DNA from: Methyloradius palustris | Lineage (GTDB): Bacteria; Pseudomonadota; Gammaproteobacteria; Burkholderiales; Methylophilaceae | Assembly: GCF_019703875.1 (NCBI RefSeq) | Contig: NZ_AP024110.1 | Location: 1,178,001 to 1,242,000 of the forward strand | Length of the DNA stretch: 64,000 bases | Direction: 5' to 3' | Shown: one piece after another, positions 25,882-34,265 of the stretch | Layout of the letters: every line of letters begins with the position of its first letter | Position numbering within the stretch: the stretch's first letter is position 1 | Translations under genes and position numbers: made by a program | Notes under the pieces: model-generated | The model's input: only the letters and a program-made list of their open reading frames with translations | Database searches by the model: none | Told to the model about the DNA's origin: nothing

Positions 25882-27204
25882 TTACTTGGCTGCAGCAGTT
25901 AAGCGCCAGATGGTGTTGCCTACATCATCCGCCACCAATAATCCGCCACGTTTATCTACCAATACGCCAACTGGGCGGCCCTGTGCTTCGCCATTGGCAT
26001 TGATGAAGCCAGTTAACACATCTGAGGCCTGGCCTGCGGGCTTGCCATCTTTGAACGGCACAAATATGACCTTGTAGCCGCTGCGTGGCATGCGGTTCCA
26101 TGAGCCATGCTGGCCGATGAACATGCCATCAGCAAATGCAGCAGGTAAGGTGTTGCCTTTTGCCGTTGCTAGGCCGAGCGATGCGGTGTGTGGGCCGAGC
26201 GCGTAATCTGGGGCAATCGCTTTTTGTACCAGGTCAGGCTGTTGCGGCTTAACGCGCTTATCAACATGTTGACCATAATAGCTGTATGGCCAGCCGTAAA
26301 AGCCGCCTTCCTGTACTGAGGTCATATAGTCTGGCACCAGGTCGCCGCCTAATTCATCACGTTCATTCACTACCGTCCACAGCTTGCCTGTATGCGGTTC
26401 CCACACCATGCCGTTGGGGTTGCGCAAGCCAGAGGCAAATATCTTGTGCTCACCAGTCTTGAGGTCTAACTGCCAGATCGCGGCACGGCCAAACTCAATA
26501 TCCATGCCGTTTTCGCCGACATTGCTGTTGGAACCTATGCTGATATAGAGCTTGCTGCCATCTTGGCTAGCCAGCAGGTTTTTAGTCCAGTGGTGGTTAA
26601 GTGGGTAGCCTGGCAAATCCAGTATTTTGGTGGGGTTTGTCGTGATGGTTGTTTCGCCAGTTTTATAGGGGAATTTCACTACAGCGTCGGCATTGGTCAC
26701 ATAAAAGTCATTGCCGATAAGTGCCATGCCGAAAGGGGAGTTGAGGTTGGAAAGAAACACGCTTTGCTGGTCTGCGACTCCGTCTCCATCGGTGTCGCGG
26801 AGCAGGGTGATGCGATTTGGGCTATCCATGCTGGCACCAGCTTTGGCCATGACTTTGCCTCTGATCCATTTCATCAGGCTGAAGCTTTCGCTGGCTTCTT
26901 TGGGTGGATGATTGGTCTCTGCAACCAGCACGTCACCATTGGGCAACTGATAAAGCCAGCGTGGGTGTTCAAGGCCAGTGGCAAATGCCGCCACTGATAA
27001 TCCTGCTGCTGGCGTAGGCTTTAGCCCTGATTTCCAGCCAACGGCATTAGCGATGTTCACAGTGGGTAAAAGGCTGTGAGTGGGTTCAGGTAATGCAGGT
27101 TTTGGCCCCATGCCTGCGGGTACGGACAGCTTGGCCATTTCGCCACAGCCTGAGAGTGAGAATGCCAAAAAAGTGGCAATCAATAGGGTATTTTTCTGCA
27201 TCAT
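25882..27204 (-). CDS. PQQ-type sugar/sorbosone dehydrogenase-like lipoprotein
   Basis: This 440-residue protein belongs to the soluble glucose/sorbosone dehydrogenase beta-propeller family. Motifs include HPRWLYQLPNGDVLVAET near residue 80, a calcium-like RDTDGDGVAD, GLRNPNGMVWEP, GGFYGWPYSYYG and HGSWNR. The N-terminus is a lipoprotein signal with lipobox LSGC ending at about residue 20, so it is anchored in the envelope. Such proteins oxidise aldoses or sorbosone in the periplasm with PQQ, but many members have no proven substrate and some may not bind PQQ. The start is ATG 27204, with GGAG at good spacing. It is divergent from a two-component system across 109 bp. Confidence 0.88.
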   Translation of the reverse strand: MMQKNTLLIATFLAFSLSGCGEMAKLSVPAGMGPKPALPEPTHSLLPTVNIANAVGWKSGLKPTPAAGLSVAAFATGLEHPRWLYQLPNGDVLVAETNHPPKEASESFSLMKWIRGKVMAKAGASMDSPNRITLLRDTDGDGVADQQSVFLSNLNSPFGMALIGNDFYVTNADAVVKFPYKTGETTITTNPTKILDLPGYPLNHHWTKNLLASQDGSKLYISIGSNSNVGENGMDIEFGRAAIWQLDLKTGEHKIFASGLRNPNGMVWEPHTGKLWTVVNERDELGGDLVPDYMTSVQEGGFYGWPYSYYGQHVDKRVKPQQPDLVQKAIAPDYALGPHTASLGLATAKGNTLPAAFADGMFIGQHGSWNRMPRSGYKVIFVPFKDGKPAGQASDVLTGFINANGEAQGRPVGVLVDKRGGLLVADDVGNTIWRLTAAAK

Positions 27205-27313
27205 GGGCTTGCTCCAGTTTGATCATGAACCGCATAGATTCATGATTTTTACGCTTGCTGTTTGTTTACATTCTGATACACAATCGATTCATTCTAATCC
27301 GCCCAATGACGAC

Positions 27314-29041
27314 ATGATGAGTTTGCGTTTTCGCTTGAACCTGTTGATTGCTTTGCTGCTGCTCGTCTTTATGTCGGCGGTAGGTTTTGTGGTGATTAAG
27401 GGTATGCGAAGCACTATACAGGAGGGCGTTGAATCGGCTAATCGCGTTTCAGTGCAGTTGCTGGACACCGTGATTCTCAGTGCTTACCAAAACCCTGAAT
27501 GGGGATTTCCACATGAAGTGTTACAACGCTTTTTGTATTCGCTTGGCCATGTGCGTAGCAGTGAAATCACGCTTGCTGACGTTCATGGGAATGTCCTCTA
27601 TCAATCTCCTCATTCTACTTATCATTCCGACCAGACCCCGCCTGAGTGGTTCGCAGAAATGTTAACGCCAGAAAAAGAAGTGGTTGAGCGCCGCATCAAA
27701 TTTGCCATCTTGACCATTACCTCTAACCCAGGCGGGGCAATACGTGAGGCTTGGGGCAGGTTCAAGAACTTGATGTGGATAGGCATCAGTTTTTTTGTGG
27801 GTTTGAATATCGTGGTGTACTGGATGCTAGGCCGCTGGTTGAAACCGATTCAGCCGATGTTGGTCGCCATTAACCAGATGGAAAAAGGCGACTTAAGCAT
27901 ACGACTGCCAAATTTTGATTTGCCTGAATTCTCGCAAATTGCGCATAGCTTTAACCAGATGGGTGAATCATTACAGGCCAGCACCGAAGAAAGCTACAGG
28001 CTAGCCTTGATCGTGAAACAGACTGCCGACGCCATCATGATTCACGACCTCAATGGCAATATTTCATTCTGGAACCCCGCAGCGCAGCGCATGTTTGGTT
28101 ACGCGCCTGAAGATATTATCGGTAAGTCTGCCTCATTGCTCATGCCAGCCAATACTGAGGCTGAATTGGCCAAAGACTTGGCGACCATCGCAGGTAAAGA
28201 GAAAATTGAGCAGTACGATACCCAGCGCATAACGCGTGAAGGTGCTCTGAAAGACATTTCACTCTCTGCCGCCCCATTGATAGACCCCAGAACAGGTGCG
28301 GTGATCGGTGAGATATGCAGCATGCGCGACATCACTGAGCGCAAAGAGGCAGAAGCCGCAGCACAAGAATTGGAGGCTAACCGCCAATTAACACAACTGA
28401 TACAGCGCCACATAGAGGATGAGCGCCGCAGCCTCGCGCGTGAGTTGCATGATGAATTGGGGCAATATGTGACTGCAATCAAGACTTTTGCGGTGGGCAT
28501 TTCCAATAAAACTGAAACAAAAATGCCAGATATTGCGGCCAATGCACAAACCATAGTAGCCGCAGCGAATCATATCTATGACGGCATGCACAACATCATC
28601 CGCCAGCTGCGCCCTGGCTCGTTGGATAACCTAGGCTTGTCCGAGACTTTGCGTGACAGTATTAATATCTGGCAGACCCAGCATCCCGAGATTCAATACA
28701 CTATTGAACTGAATGGCGAATTGAACGGTCTGGGTGAAACAGTGAACATCAATATTTACCGCATTGTGCAGGAGTCAGTCACCAATGCCTTGCGACATGC
28801 GCAAGCGACTGAGATTGCGATTAGCCTCAATAGAACTGATGACAATACGCTAGTGCTTGCCATCAAAGATAACGGGGTTGGCATGAATATCTGCAATGTT
28901 GATCAAACCCAGCATTTTGGCTTGCTCGGCATGCGTGAGCGCGCGCAGGCGCTGGACGGAAAATTTGCTGTGGATTCTGCACTTGAGCAAGGCTCTGTGA
29001 TTACCGTGACTATTCCTGTGCAGCCAACGCAATCCATATAA
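27314..29041 (+). CDS. Membrane sensor histidine kinase, NarL/UhpB type, with HAMP and PAS
   Basis: This sensor kinase is 575 residues from ATG 27314. Helix 1 (about 8-30) and helix 2 (about 152-172) flank a roughly 120-residue periplasmic sensing region. A HAMP segment follows (GRWLKPIQP through NQMEKGDLSIRLP, about 173-225), then a PAS domain (about 228-340) with a CSMRDITERK end. The HisKA_3 box RRSLARELHDELGQ has phospho-acceptor H379, and a GHKL ATPase domain carries IVQESVTNALRHA and DNGVGM. The reading frame remains open back to 27080, inside the opposite gene, but that extension is not credible. It is followed after 34 bp by its response regulator. The signal is unknown. Confidence 0.9.
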   Translation: MMSLRFRLNLLIALLLLVFMSAVGFVVIKGMRSTIQEGVESANRVSVQLLDTVILSAYQNPEWGFPHEVLQRFLYSLGHVRSSEITLADVHGNVLYQSPHSTYHSDQTPPEWFAEMLTPEKEVVERRIKFAILTITSNPGGAIREAWGRFKNLMWIGISFFVGLNIVVYWMLGRWLKPIQPMLVAINQMEKGDLSIRLPNFDLPEFSQIAHSFNQMGESLQASTEESYRLALIVKQTADAIMIHDLNGNISFWNPAAQRMFGYAPEDIIGKSASLLMPANTEAELAKDLATIAGKEKIEQYDTQRITREGALKDISLSAAPLIDPRTGAVIGEICSMRDITERKEAEAAAQELEANRQLTQLIQRHIEDERRSLARELHDELGQYVTAIKTFAVGISNKTETKMPDIAANAQTIVAAANHIYDGMHNIIRQLRPGSLDNLGLSETLRDSINIWQTQHPEIQYTIELNGELNGLGETVNINIYRIVQESVTNALRHAQATEIAISLNRTDDNTLVLAIKDNGVGMNICNVDQTQHFGLLGMRERAQALDGKFAVDSALEQGSVITVTIPVQPTQSI

Positions 29042-29075
29042 CAACAACTGAAACCTAAAGATACGAGTACAACAG

Positions 29076-29717
29076 ATGAGTAATGTAATCAACGTGATGC
29101 TGGTCGATGACCATGCAGTCGTGCGCATGGGCTTCAAGATGCTGCTTGAATCAGCTTCTGATGTGAAAGTGGTGGCCGAGGCAGAGAATGGCGAGCAAGC
29201 CATTAAGCTGTATATGGAACATCATCCAGACGTTGTTGTGATGGACATCACCATGCCTGGTATAGGCGGTATGGAAGCTATCGAGCGCATTATGGCCAAA
29301 GATAACAATGCACGTATTTTGGTGCTCTCTGCACATGAAGATTCAGTGCACCCTAAGCGTGTATTAAATGCAGGTGCGTTGGGATACCTGACCAAGCGCA
29401 GTGCGCCAGAAGAGTTGATTAAAGCCATTAGAACTGTGGCAACGCGCAAACGCTATCTTGAAGCCAATATTGCCCAGCAAATGGCGATTCAGCAATTGTC
29501 GGGTGAAGCCAACCCAGTGGATGTACTTTCAGCTCGCGAGTTTGAGGTATTCATGGCGCTGGCAAAAGGCAAAACCACGAATGAAATTGCTGATACTTTG
29601 TGTCTTTCACCACGTACCGTTGGTACCCATCTTTACAATATCAAGCAAAAATTGAATGCCAATAACTCGGCTGAGATTGCGCTGATTGCAATGCGTTCGG
29701 GTCTTATAGACCCTTAA
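29076..29717 (+). CDS. NarL/FixJ-family response regulator
   Basis: This 213-residue transcription regulator has a receiver domain (about 4-120) with the acidic pair DDHAVV, phospho-acceptor D57 in VVMDITMPG, and the conserved lysine in GYLTKRS. A LuxR-type helix-turn-helix (about 145-210) follows, with LSAREFEVFMALAKGKTTNEI and LSPRTVGTHLYNIKQKL. It forms a two-component pair with the preceding kinase. The divergent PQQ-type dehydrogenase is a candidate target by position only. It converges with a lipoprotein gene, with a 6-bp gap. Confidence 0.94.
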   Translation: MSNVINVMLVDDHAVVRMGFKMLLESASDVKVVAEAENGEQAIKLYMEHHPDVVVMDITMPGIGGMEAIERIMAKDNNARILVLSAHEDSVHPKRVLNAGALGYLTKRSAPEELIKAIRTVATRKRYLEANIAQQMAIQQLSGEANPVDVLSAREFEVFMALAKGKTTNEIADTLCLSPRTVGTHLYNIKQKLNANNSAEIALIAMRSGLIDP

Positions 29718-29723
29718 GAAGCC

Positions 29724-30413
29724 TTACTTGTAGGCTTGCGAAGCAACAACAGGGTTGTTGCTGTGACTAGTGACTAAACGTTGGTTACTCGGATTGCTAA
29801 TTTGATAACGCGCGATACTCAGTTCTCCAGCCCCTGCAATTTCTACTACAGTGCGTTCTCCGCTTCTTAGTCGACCAAAACTTGGTGGTATCAGAAATAC
29901 AATCTGTTGCTTGTTATCACCGTTAATCGCCCCAGTGCCGAGTTGCCAGCTTGCCCACTCATCTTGCGGCGGCAGGTTGGTGGCACCTAGCATGCGGGCT
30001 TTTTGTAGCACATCTTGTTTTTCATCGCCAATCAATAAATTCCAGAGCTCCACTTCAGCTAACTGGTTACCTTGGATTTTGTTGGTTCTTGGCGCTGTTT
30101 CTGCGAATTGGGTTTTGATGCTGTCTGGCACAGCTTCTTGAACAGGTTCTACTTTATTGAATCCAGCAGTGATGAATGCGGCCCAATATTTATCGGGCTG
30201 CCTGCTATTCATTTCTCTATCGCGGTCTGCTTGTGCTTCTTTGATTAGTTGCGCGTCATAAGCATCAGAGGTGGCTTGGCTGGCAACGCTTGATGCTAGC
30301 GAGCTAGCGATTTGTTGCGCGATTGGCCCACCTATACATCCAGAGAGTGAAAGGCTCACTATCAGCGCCAGAGCGAGTCTGGCCGCAGTTGTTTTTAAGC
30401 AATGTGTCAGCAT
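29724..30413 (-). CDS. Lipoprotein of unknown function
   Basis: This 229-residue protein has a clear lipoprotein signal: a hydrophobic run from about residue 11, then lipobox LSGC with the acylated cysteine near residue 26. A short Ala/Ser-rich helix and a charged helix (KEAQADRDREMN) follow. The C-terminal half (about 115-220) contains alternating hydrophobic strands (QQIVFLIPPSFG, RTVVEIAG, SIARYQIS), suggesting a beta-sandwich. I recognise no named family. It is convergent with the response regulator. It is monocistronic or first after a 166-bp gap in which I see no clear structure. Confidence 0.8.
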   Translation of the reverse strand: MLTHCLKTTAARLALALIVSLSLSGCIGGPIAQQIASSLASSVASQATSDAYDAQLIKEAQADRDREMNSRQPDKYWAAFITAGFNKVEPVQEAVPDSIKTQFAETAPRTNKIQGNQLAEVELWNLLIGDEKQDVLQKARMLGATNLPPQDEWASWQLGTGAINGDNKQQIVFLIPPSFGRLRSGERTVVEIAGAGELSIARYQISNPSNQRLVTSHSNNPVVASQAYK

Positions 30414-30579
30414 AAAAGATAGCGGGGCTTAACCTGTACATTTTGAGCGCGGGAAGTGAAGATTATTCTTTCTTTAAGTGCTTGTCTATGTGAAACAAAC
30501 GCTTAAATTAAAGATGGCTCAAAACTGTTGTATTTTTGCAAATGAGCGCTGTATTCGTGAGTGAGTAGGGCGCCAATAA

Positions 30580-31452
30580 TCAGAGCTTAGGTGTAGCACG
30601 TACGCTAATAATGCCACTCAGGATAATCAGGCCAACCGCCAGCCAGCGATCAAGTGACAGGGTTTCACCCCAGAGGATAATTCCAAAAATACTGGCTAGT
30701 ACCACTGTGGTGTAAGCCAAGCTACCTACTACCAGCGGGCTACCAGTTCGATAAGCCCGTGTTAAGGCCAGTTGCGCGATGGTTGCTGAGATACCTATGC
30801 CCAGCAACAAAGGTAAATCGCGCCAAGCCAGCCAGCTAAAATCATGCAACAGCATCCATAAAGCACCGCCGATGGTGCACACCAGCGTGAAATAAAATAC
30901 CGTCCGCCAATCGGGCTCACCTGCGCGCCCAAGTTGCGCGACATGAATGTAAACAATACCCGCCAATATGCCAGATAGCAGTCCAGCGCCACCAGCAATC
31001 AACTCATCAATATGCAGGCTTGGCTTGAGTAGCAGAATGACGCCGATGAAGCCAATCACAATAGCCATGATCAGAATCTTTTTTGGCCGCTCATGCAGCA
31101 TGAACGGCAAGAGGCTGGCCATGAATAAGGGGGAGGTATAGTTCAAAGTGACGGCTGTTGCTAAAGGTAGTTTGCCGATGGCATAGAAGAATAAAACCAG
31201 TGAGATGAAGCCAAGGATAGAGCGCTGCATGTGTTTGCCCATGATGGGCGTTGCCAGTGAAAGCCCACGAGCCCGCGTAATGGCAAAAATGAATACCAAG
31301 CCAAAGAACGAACGATAAAACACTAATTCAGGGCTGGAGAACTTGTGAGAACCGATTTTGACCAGCACGCCCATAATGGAAAAAAAGAATGCCGCTACCA
31401 ACATCCACAAGCTGCCGAGTTTAAGTTGGTTGATGCGCCTGAAATAGCTCAC
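30580..31452 (-). CDS. EamA/DMT-superfamily transporter
   Basis: This 290-residue integral membrane protein has about ten hydrophobic helices in two five-helix EamA repeats, the drug/metabolite transporter plan (AFFFSIMGVLVKIGS, LNYTSPLF, LGIGISATIAQLALTRAYRTG, TVVLASIFGIILWGE). These carriers export or import small metabolites, and the substrate is not readable here. The start codon is GTG 31452. It overlaps the stop of the upstream Rieske gene as GTGA, so translation is probably coupled and the two functions may be linked. Confidence 0.88.
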   Translation of the reverse strand: MSYFRRINQLKLGSLWMLVAAFFFSIMGVLVKIGSHKFSSPELVFYRSFFGLVFIFAITRARGLSLATPIMGKHMQRSILGFISLVLFFYAIGKLPLATAVTLNYTSPLFMASLLPFMLHERPKKILIMAIVIGFIGVILLLKPSLHIDELIAGGAGLLSGILAGIVYIHVAQLGRAGEPDWRTVFYFTLVCTIGGALWMLLHDFSWLAWRDLPLLLGIGISATIAQLALTRAYRTGSPLVVGSLAYTTVVLASIFGIILWGETLSLDRWLAVGLIILSGIISVRATPKL

Positions 31453-32570
31453 AGATGTGGGTCAAGCTGCTTGCGCAGCCAGAGATGAAAATGCTCAAGG
31501 CCTGTTTCCATTGGGTGCTGATAGGGCCCGCGTTCATCTTCATTAATGGAAAATAAAGCTTTACGGCCATCATGCATGCGCTGGCAGATTTCTTCGTCTT
31601 CAAGCGCAGTTTCTTCATAGGCGGCTTGATGCGCCTCAACGAAGGCTTGCTCGAACAGTGAAATGTCTTCGGGATAGTAAAACTCCACAACATTGGTGCA
31701 AGCATCTACCCCTCGCGGAATGATGTGTGAAACGACCAGTACATTGGGGTACCACTCAATCATCAGGAATGGGTAATATACCATCCAGATCGCGCCGTAT
31801 TTAGGTGTCGCGCCGCCTGTGTGTTCGAGCACCTGTTGTTGCCAGCGCTGATATGTTGGCGACCCTGACTTTTCTAATCCATGTTTCACACCGACTGTTT
31901 GCACGCTGTAATGCTCGTTGAACTCCCATTGCAGCTTATCGCAGTCTACAAATTGGTCGAGCCCAGGGTGAAAAGGGCCTACGTGGTAGTCTTCAAGATA
32001 GACTTCAATAAACGTTTTCCAGTTGAAAGCATACTCTTCAACTTTCACTCGATTCAGATGATAGCCAGTAAAGTCAAAGTCCTGCTTGCAACCAAGCTTG
32101 GCAAGGTCTTTGGCAATATCACGCTGACTGTCGAATAATAAGCCGTTCCAGTTTTGTAATGGGGATTTGTTCAGGTGCAGGCAAGGATTTTCATCAAAAT
32201 GCGGCGCGCCTAATAACTCGCCCTGCAGGTTATAAGTCCAGCGATGCAAAGGGCAAACGATATGCTTGGCTGTGCCGCTACCATTGAGCATGATGGCCTG
32301 GCGATGTTTGCAGATGTTATTAATAAGGCTGATGTCCTTGCCATTGTTCACCAGCGCTTTTGCGTTTTGCATCCATTCCAGCGTATAAAAATCGCCTTGG
32401 TTTTGTGCCATCAGTGTATGGCCTGCATATTTGGGCGCATTGGCAAATAATACTTTTTGTTCCAATGCATAAATGTCGGCATCTACATACCATGCAACTG
32501 GCAATTGCGGCGCAGATTGCTGATGAATGCGGGTGACAGATGCGGACTGCTTGGATAGTATTGATGCCAT
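31449..32570 (-). CDS. Rieske [2Fe-2S] non-heme iron oxygenase, alpha-subunit type
   Basis: This 373-residue oxygenase has an N-terminal Rieske domain with C87-x-H89 and C106-x2-H109 (CKHRQ, CPLH) ligating the [2Fe-2S] cluster. A catalytic domain follows, whose EDYHVGPFHPGL segment near residue 193 supplies two histidines of the mononuclear iron site. It resembles ring-hydroxylating and choline/carnitine-monooxygenase-like oxygenases. The substrate is unknown. No reductase or ferredoxin gene is adjacent, so electrons must come from elsewhere. It is the first gene of a coupled pair with the DMT transporter. Confidence 0.88.
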   Translation of the reverse strand: MASILSKQSASVTRIHQQSAPQLPVAWYVDADIYALEQKVLFANAPKYAGHTLMAQNQGDFYTLEWMQNAKALVNNGKDISLINNICKHRQAIMLNGSGTAKHIVCPLHRWTYNLQGELLGAPHFDENPCLHLNKSPLQNWNGLLFDSQRDIAKDLAKLGCKQDFDFTGYHLNRVKVEEYAFNWKTFIEVYLEDYHVGPFHPGLDQFVDCDKLQWEFNEHYSVQTVGVKHGLEKSGSPTYQRWQQQVLEHTGGATPKYGAIWMVYYPFLMIEWYPNVLVVSHIIPRGVDACTNVVEFYYPEDISLFEQAFVEAHQAAYEETALEDEEICQRMHDGRKALFSINEDERGPYQHPMETGLEHFHLWLRKQLDPHL

Positions 32571-32648
32571 AAATGCGGTAATTTTAGTAATGATTATTGG
32601 TGTGGATTTAAAAGCTGGAAATCATGATTTATTCACCATGATGGCTAA

Positions 32649-32852
32649 ATGCTTAATGGGCATAAGATTTTGCCCGATTCGGATTTTTTTTCAAGTGATA
32701 TTTCAAGCGAAATATTGGCTAATGCCAGTTTAATCCATGCGGCAAAATATCAAGCTGAAGCCTTGCGCTACTTGCCAAATAGAGGCTTTTGCTTTACCCT
32801 CAGCACTCTTGGCGAAACCTTAATTCTTTTGAATATTAAAGCTGAAATATGA
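32649..32852 (+). CDS. Possible 67-residue protein upstream of argD
   Basis: This is a tentative small gene. The ATG directly follows an in-frame TAA, and no good ribosome site is visible. The product is unremarkable in composition, with a plausible amphipathic segment (AAKYQAEALRYLPNRG) and a hydrophobic C-terminus (LGETLILLNIKAEI). I know no homologue. Two points favour it: the codons look like those of neighbouring genes, and the stop overlaps the start of another tiny ORF as ATGA just before a terminator. Confidence 0.3.
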   Translation: MLNGHKILPDSDFFSSDISSEILANASLIHAAKYQAEALRYLPNRGFCFTLSTLGETLILLNIKAEI

Positions 32853-32920
32853 AATTGATACGTCGCACATTTAATTATTTGCCAGCCATTAGCCGCAATA
32901 TTGCGATTGGTTTGTCATAA
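32849..32920 (+). CDS. Possible 23-residue peptide overlapping the preceding small ORF
   Basis: An ATG at 32849 overlaps the TGA of the preceding ORF by four bases, the usual geometry of translational coupling. The peptide is basic and hydrophobic (MKLIRRTFNYLPAISRN region) and ends at a TAA 20 bp before the terminator. Nothing else supports it, so it may be chance. Confidence 0.2.
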   Translation: MKLIRRTFNYLPAISRNIAIGLS

Positions 32921-32940
32921 AAGGTAATTAAGCTGCAACA

Positions 32941-32969
32941 GGCGGCAATTGCCGCCTTTTCTTTTTTTT
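32941..32969 (+). terminator. Rho-independent terminator upstream of argD
   Basis: GGCGGC and GCCGCC pair around an AATT loop (32941-32956). A T-rich run (TTTTCTTTTTTTT, 32957-32969) follows directly. Orientation is plus strand. No recognised plus-strand gene precedes it within 480 bp, so it marks an unassigned transcript or an attenuator. Confidence 0.8.
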
Positions 32970-33056
32970 GGCTGGCGAAGCTTAATTTGGTTAGCGCAGT
33001 GCTTTTATTAACACTTCAGTTTTTAACTGAGTTTATTGGGTAATATCAAACCAACA

Positions 33057-34238
33057 ATGTCCGAACACTTAATGAATACTTACGCAAGGCAACCCGTAAC
33101 CTTTGTTAAAGGCGAGGGCGTGTGGCTTTGGGATGACAAAGGCGAACGCTATCTGGATGCCTTGGCTGGTGTCGCAGTGAATGGCTTGGGCCATTCGCAC
33201 CCTAAATTTGTGGCTGCCTTGGGCGCGCAGGTGTCCAAACTTATCCATGTGTCAAATAACTATCAGATTGCAGAGCAGTCGCAACTGGCTGATAAGCTTT
33301 GCGAAATTGCTGGCATGGATCGCGTGTTTTTCTGTAACTCAGGCTGTGAAGCTAATGAAGCCTCTATCAAGCTTGCGCGCTTGTATGGCCATCAAAAAGG
33401 CATAGAAGCGCCTGAAATCATAGTGATGGATAAGGCATTTCATGGCCGTACGCTGGCAACCTTATCCGCCACTGGTAACCGTAAAACGCAGGCTGGTTTT
33501 GAGCCGCTGGTGAGCGGGTTTGTCCGCGTACCTTTTGATGATCTTGAAGCCGTCAGGCAAGTCGCTGAGCATAACCACAATGTGGTGGCGGTGCTGGTTG
33601 AGCCTGTGCAGGGTGAGGGCGGCGTCAATATTCCGCATGACGCCAAGGCTTATCTGCAAGGCTTGCGTGAAATTTGCGATGCAAACGGCTGGTTGTTGAT
33701 GCTGGATGAAGTGCAAAGTGGCATAGGCCGCACTGGCGCTTGGTTTTCCTTTCAGCACACAGGTATTACGCCAGATGTAATGTCTCTTGCCAAAGGTTTG
33801 GGGTCAGGTGTGCCGATTGGTGCCTGTGTAGCCAAAGGCAAAGCAGCCGACGTATTCACCTACGGCAAACATGGCTCAACATTTGGTGGAAACCCATTAG
33901 CTTCAGCTGCTGGCTTGGCAACTTTGAAGATCATCGAAGAAGAAGGTTTGCGTGACAACGCTGATATTTTGGGCAATTGGATCAATAAAGAATTTGCAAA
34001 ACAGCTTGCTGGTATTGCTGGTGTTGTCGTCATCAGAAATGCTGGCTTGATGATTGGTATTGAGCTTGATCGCAGTTGTGGGGAATTAGTCAAAAAAGCC
34101 CTTGAATCTAAAGTGCTGATTAACGTGACGGCTGATACGGTTGTTCGACTGTTACCACCATTGGTGATAAGCCAAGCTGAGGCGCAGCATTTGGTTGATA
34201 CCATTGCTGCCTTGATCAAAGATTTTTTGGCTAAATAA
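33057..34238 (+). CDS. argD: Acetylornithine aminotransferase
   Basis: ArgD is the PLP enzyme that converts N-acetylglutamate semialdehyde to N-acetylornithine in arginine synthesis; it can also act in lysine synthesis. From ATG 33057 it is 393 residues. Class-III aminotransferase features include FCNSGCEANEASIKLAR, the metal/PLP region LMLDEVQSGIGRTG, the PLP lysine in SLAKGLGSGVPIGA, and GSTFGGNPLA. An upstream TTG (33036) is in frame but adds residues the family lacks. It is followed 27 bp later by argF. Confidence 0.95.
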   Translation: MSEHLMNTYARQPVTFVKGEGVWLWDDKGERYLDALAGVAVNGLGHSHPKFVAALGAQVSKLIHVSNNYQIAEQSQLADKLCEIAGMDRVFFCNSGCEANEASIKLARLYGHQKGIEAPEIIVMDKAFHGRTLATLSATGNRKTQAGFEPLVSGFVRVPFDDLEAVRQVAEHNHNVVAVLVEPVQGEGGVNIPHDAKAYLQGLREICDANGWLLMLDEVQSGIGRTGAWFSFQHTGITPDVMSLAKGLGSGVPIGACVAKGKAADVFTYGKHGSTFGGNPLASAAGLATLKIIEEEGLRDNADILGNWINKEFAKQLAGIAGVVVIRNAGLMIGIELDRSCGELVKKALESKVLINVTADTVVRLLPPLVISQAEAQHLVDTIAALIKDFLAK

Positions 34239-34265
34239 AGTTTAATTAACCCTACTGATTAAGTC

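Larger units (their letters stand above)
32571..33056. other. 486-bp region upstream of argD with small ORFs and a terminator
   Basis: No established gene is recognisable here. The stretch contains divergent promoter space for the Rieske gene, a 67-codon ORF and an overlapping 23-codon ORF on the plus strand, then a strong terminator ending near 32969. About 87 bp more lead to argD. The terminator implies that a short plus-strand transcript ends here, either a small mRNA, a regulatory RNA or an attenuated argD leader. Confidence 0.5.

Noticed and set aside
27080..27313. N-terminal extension of the sensor kinase frame by 78 codons
   Set aside because: It lies mostly inside the opposite-strand dehydrogenase gene, is not membrane-protein-like, and a clean signal-anchor start exists at ATG 27314.
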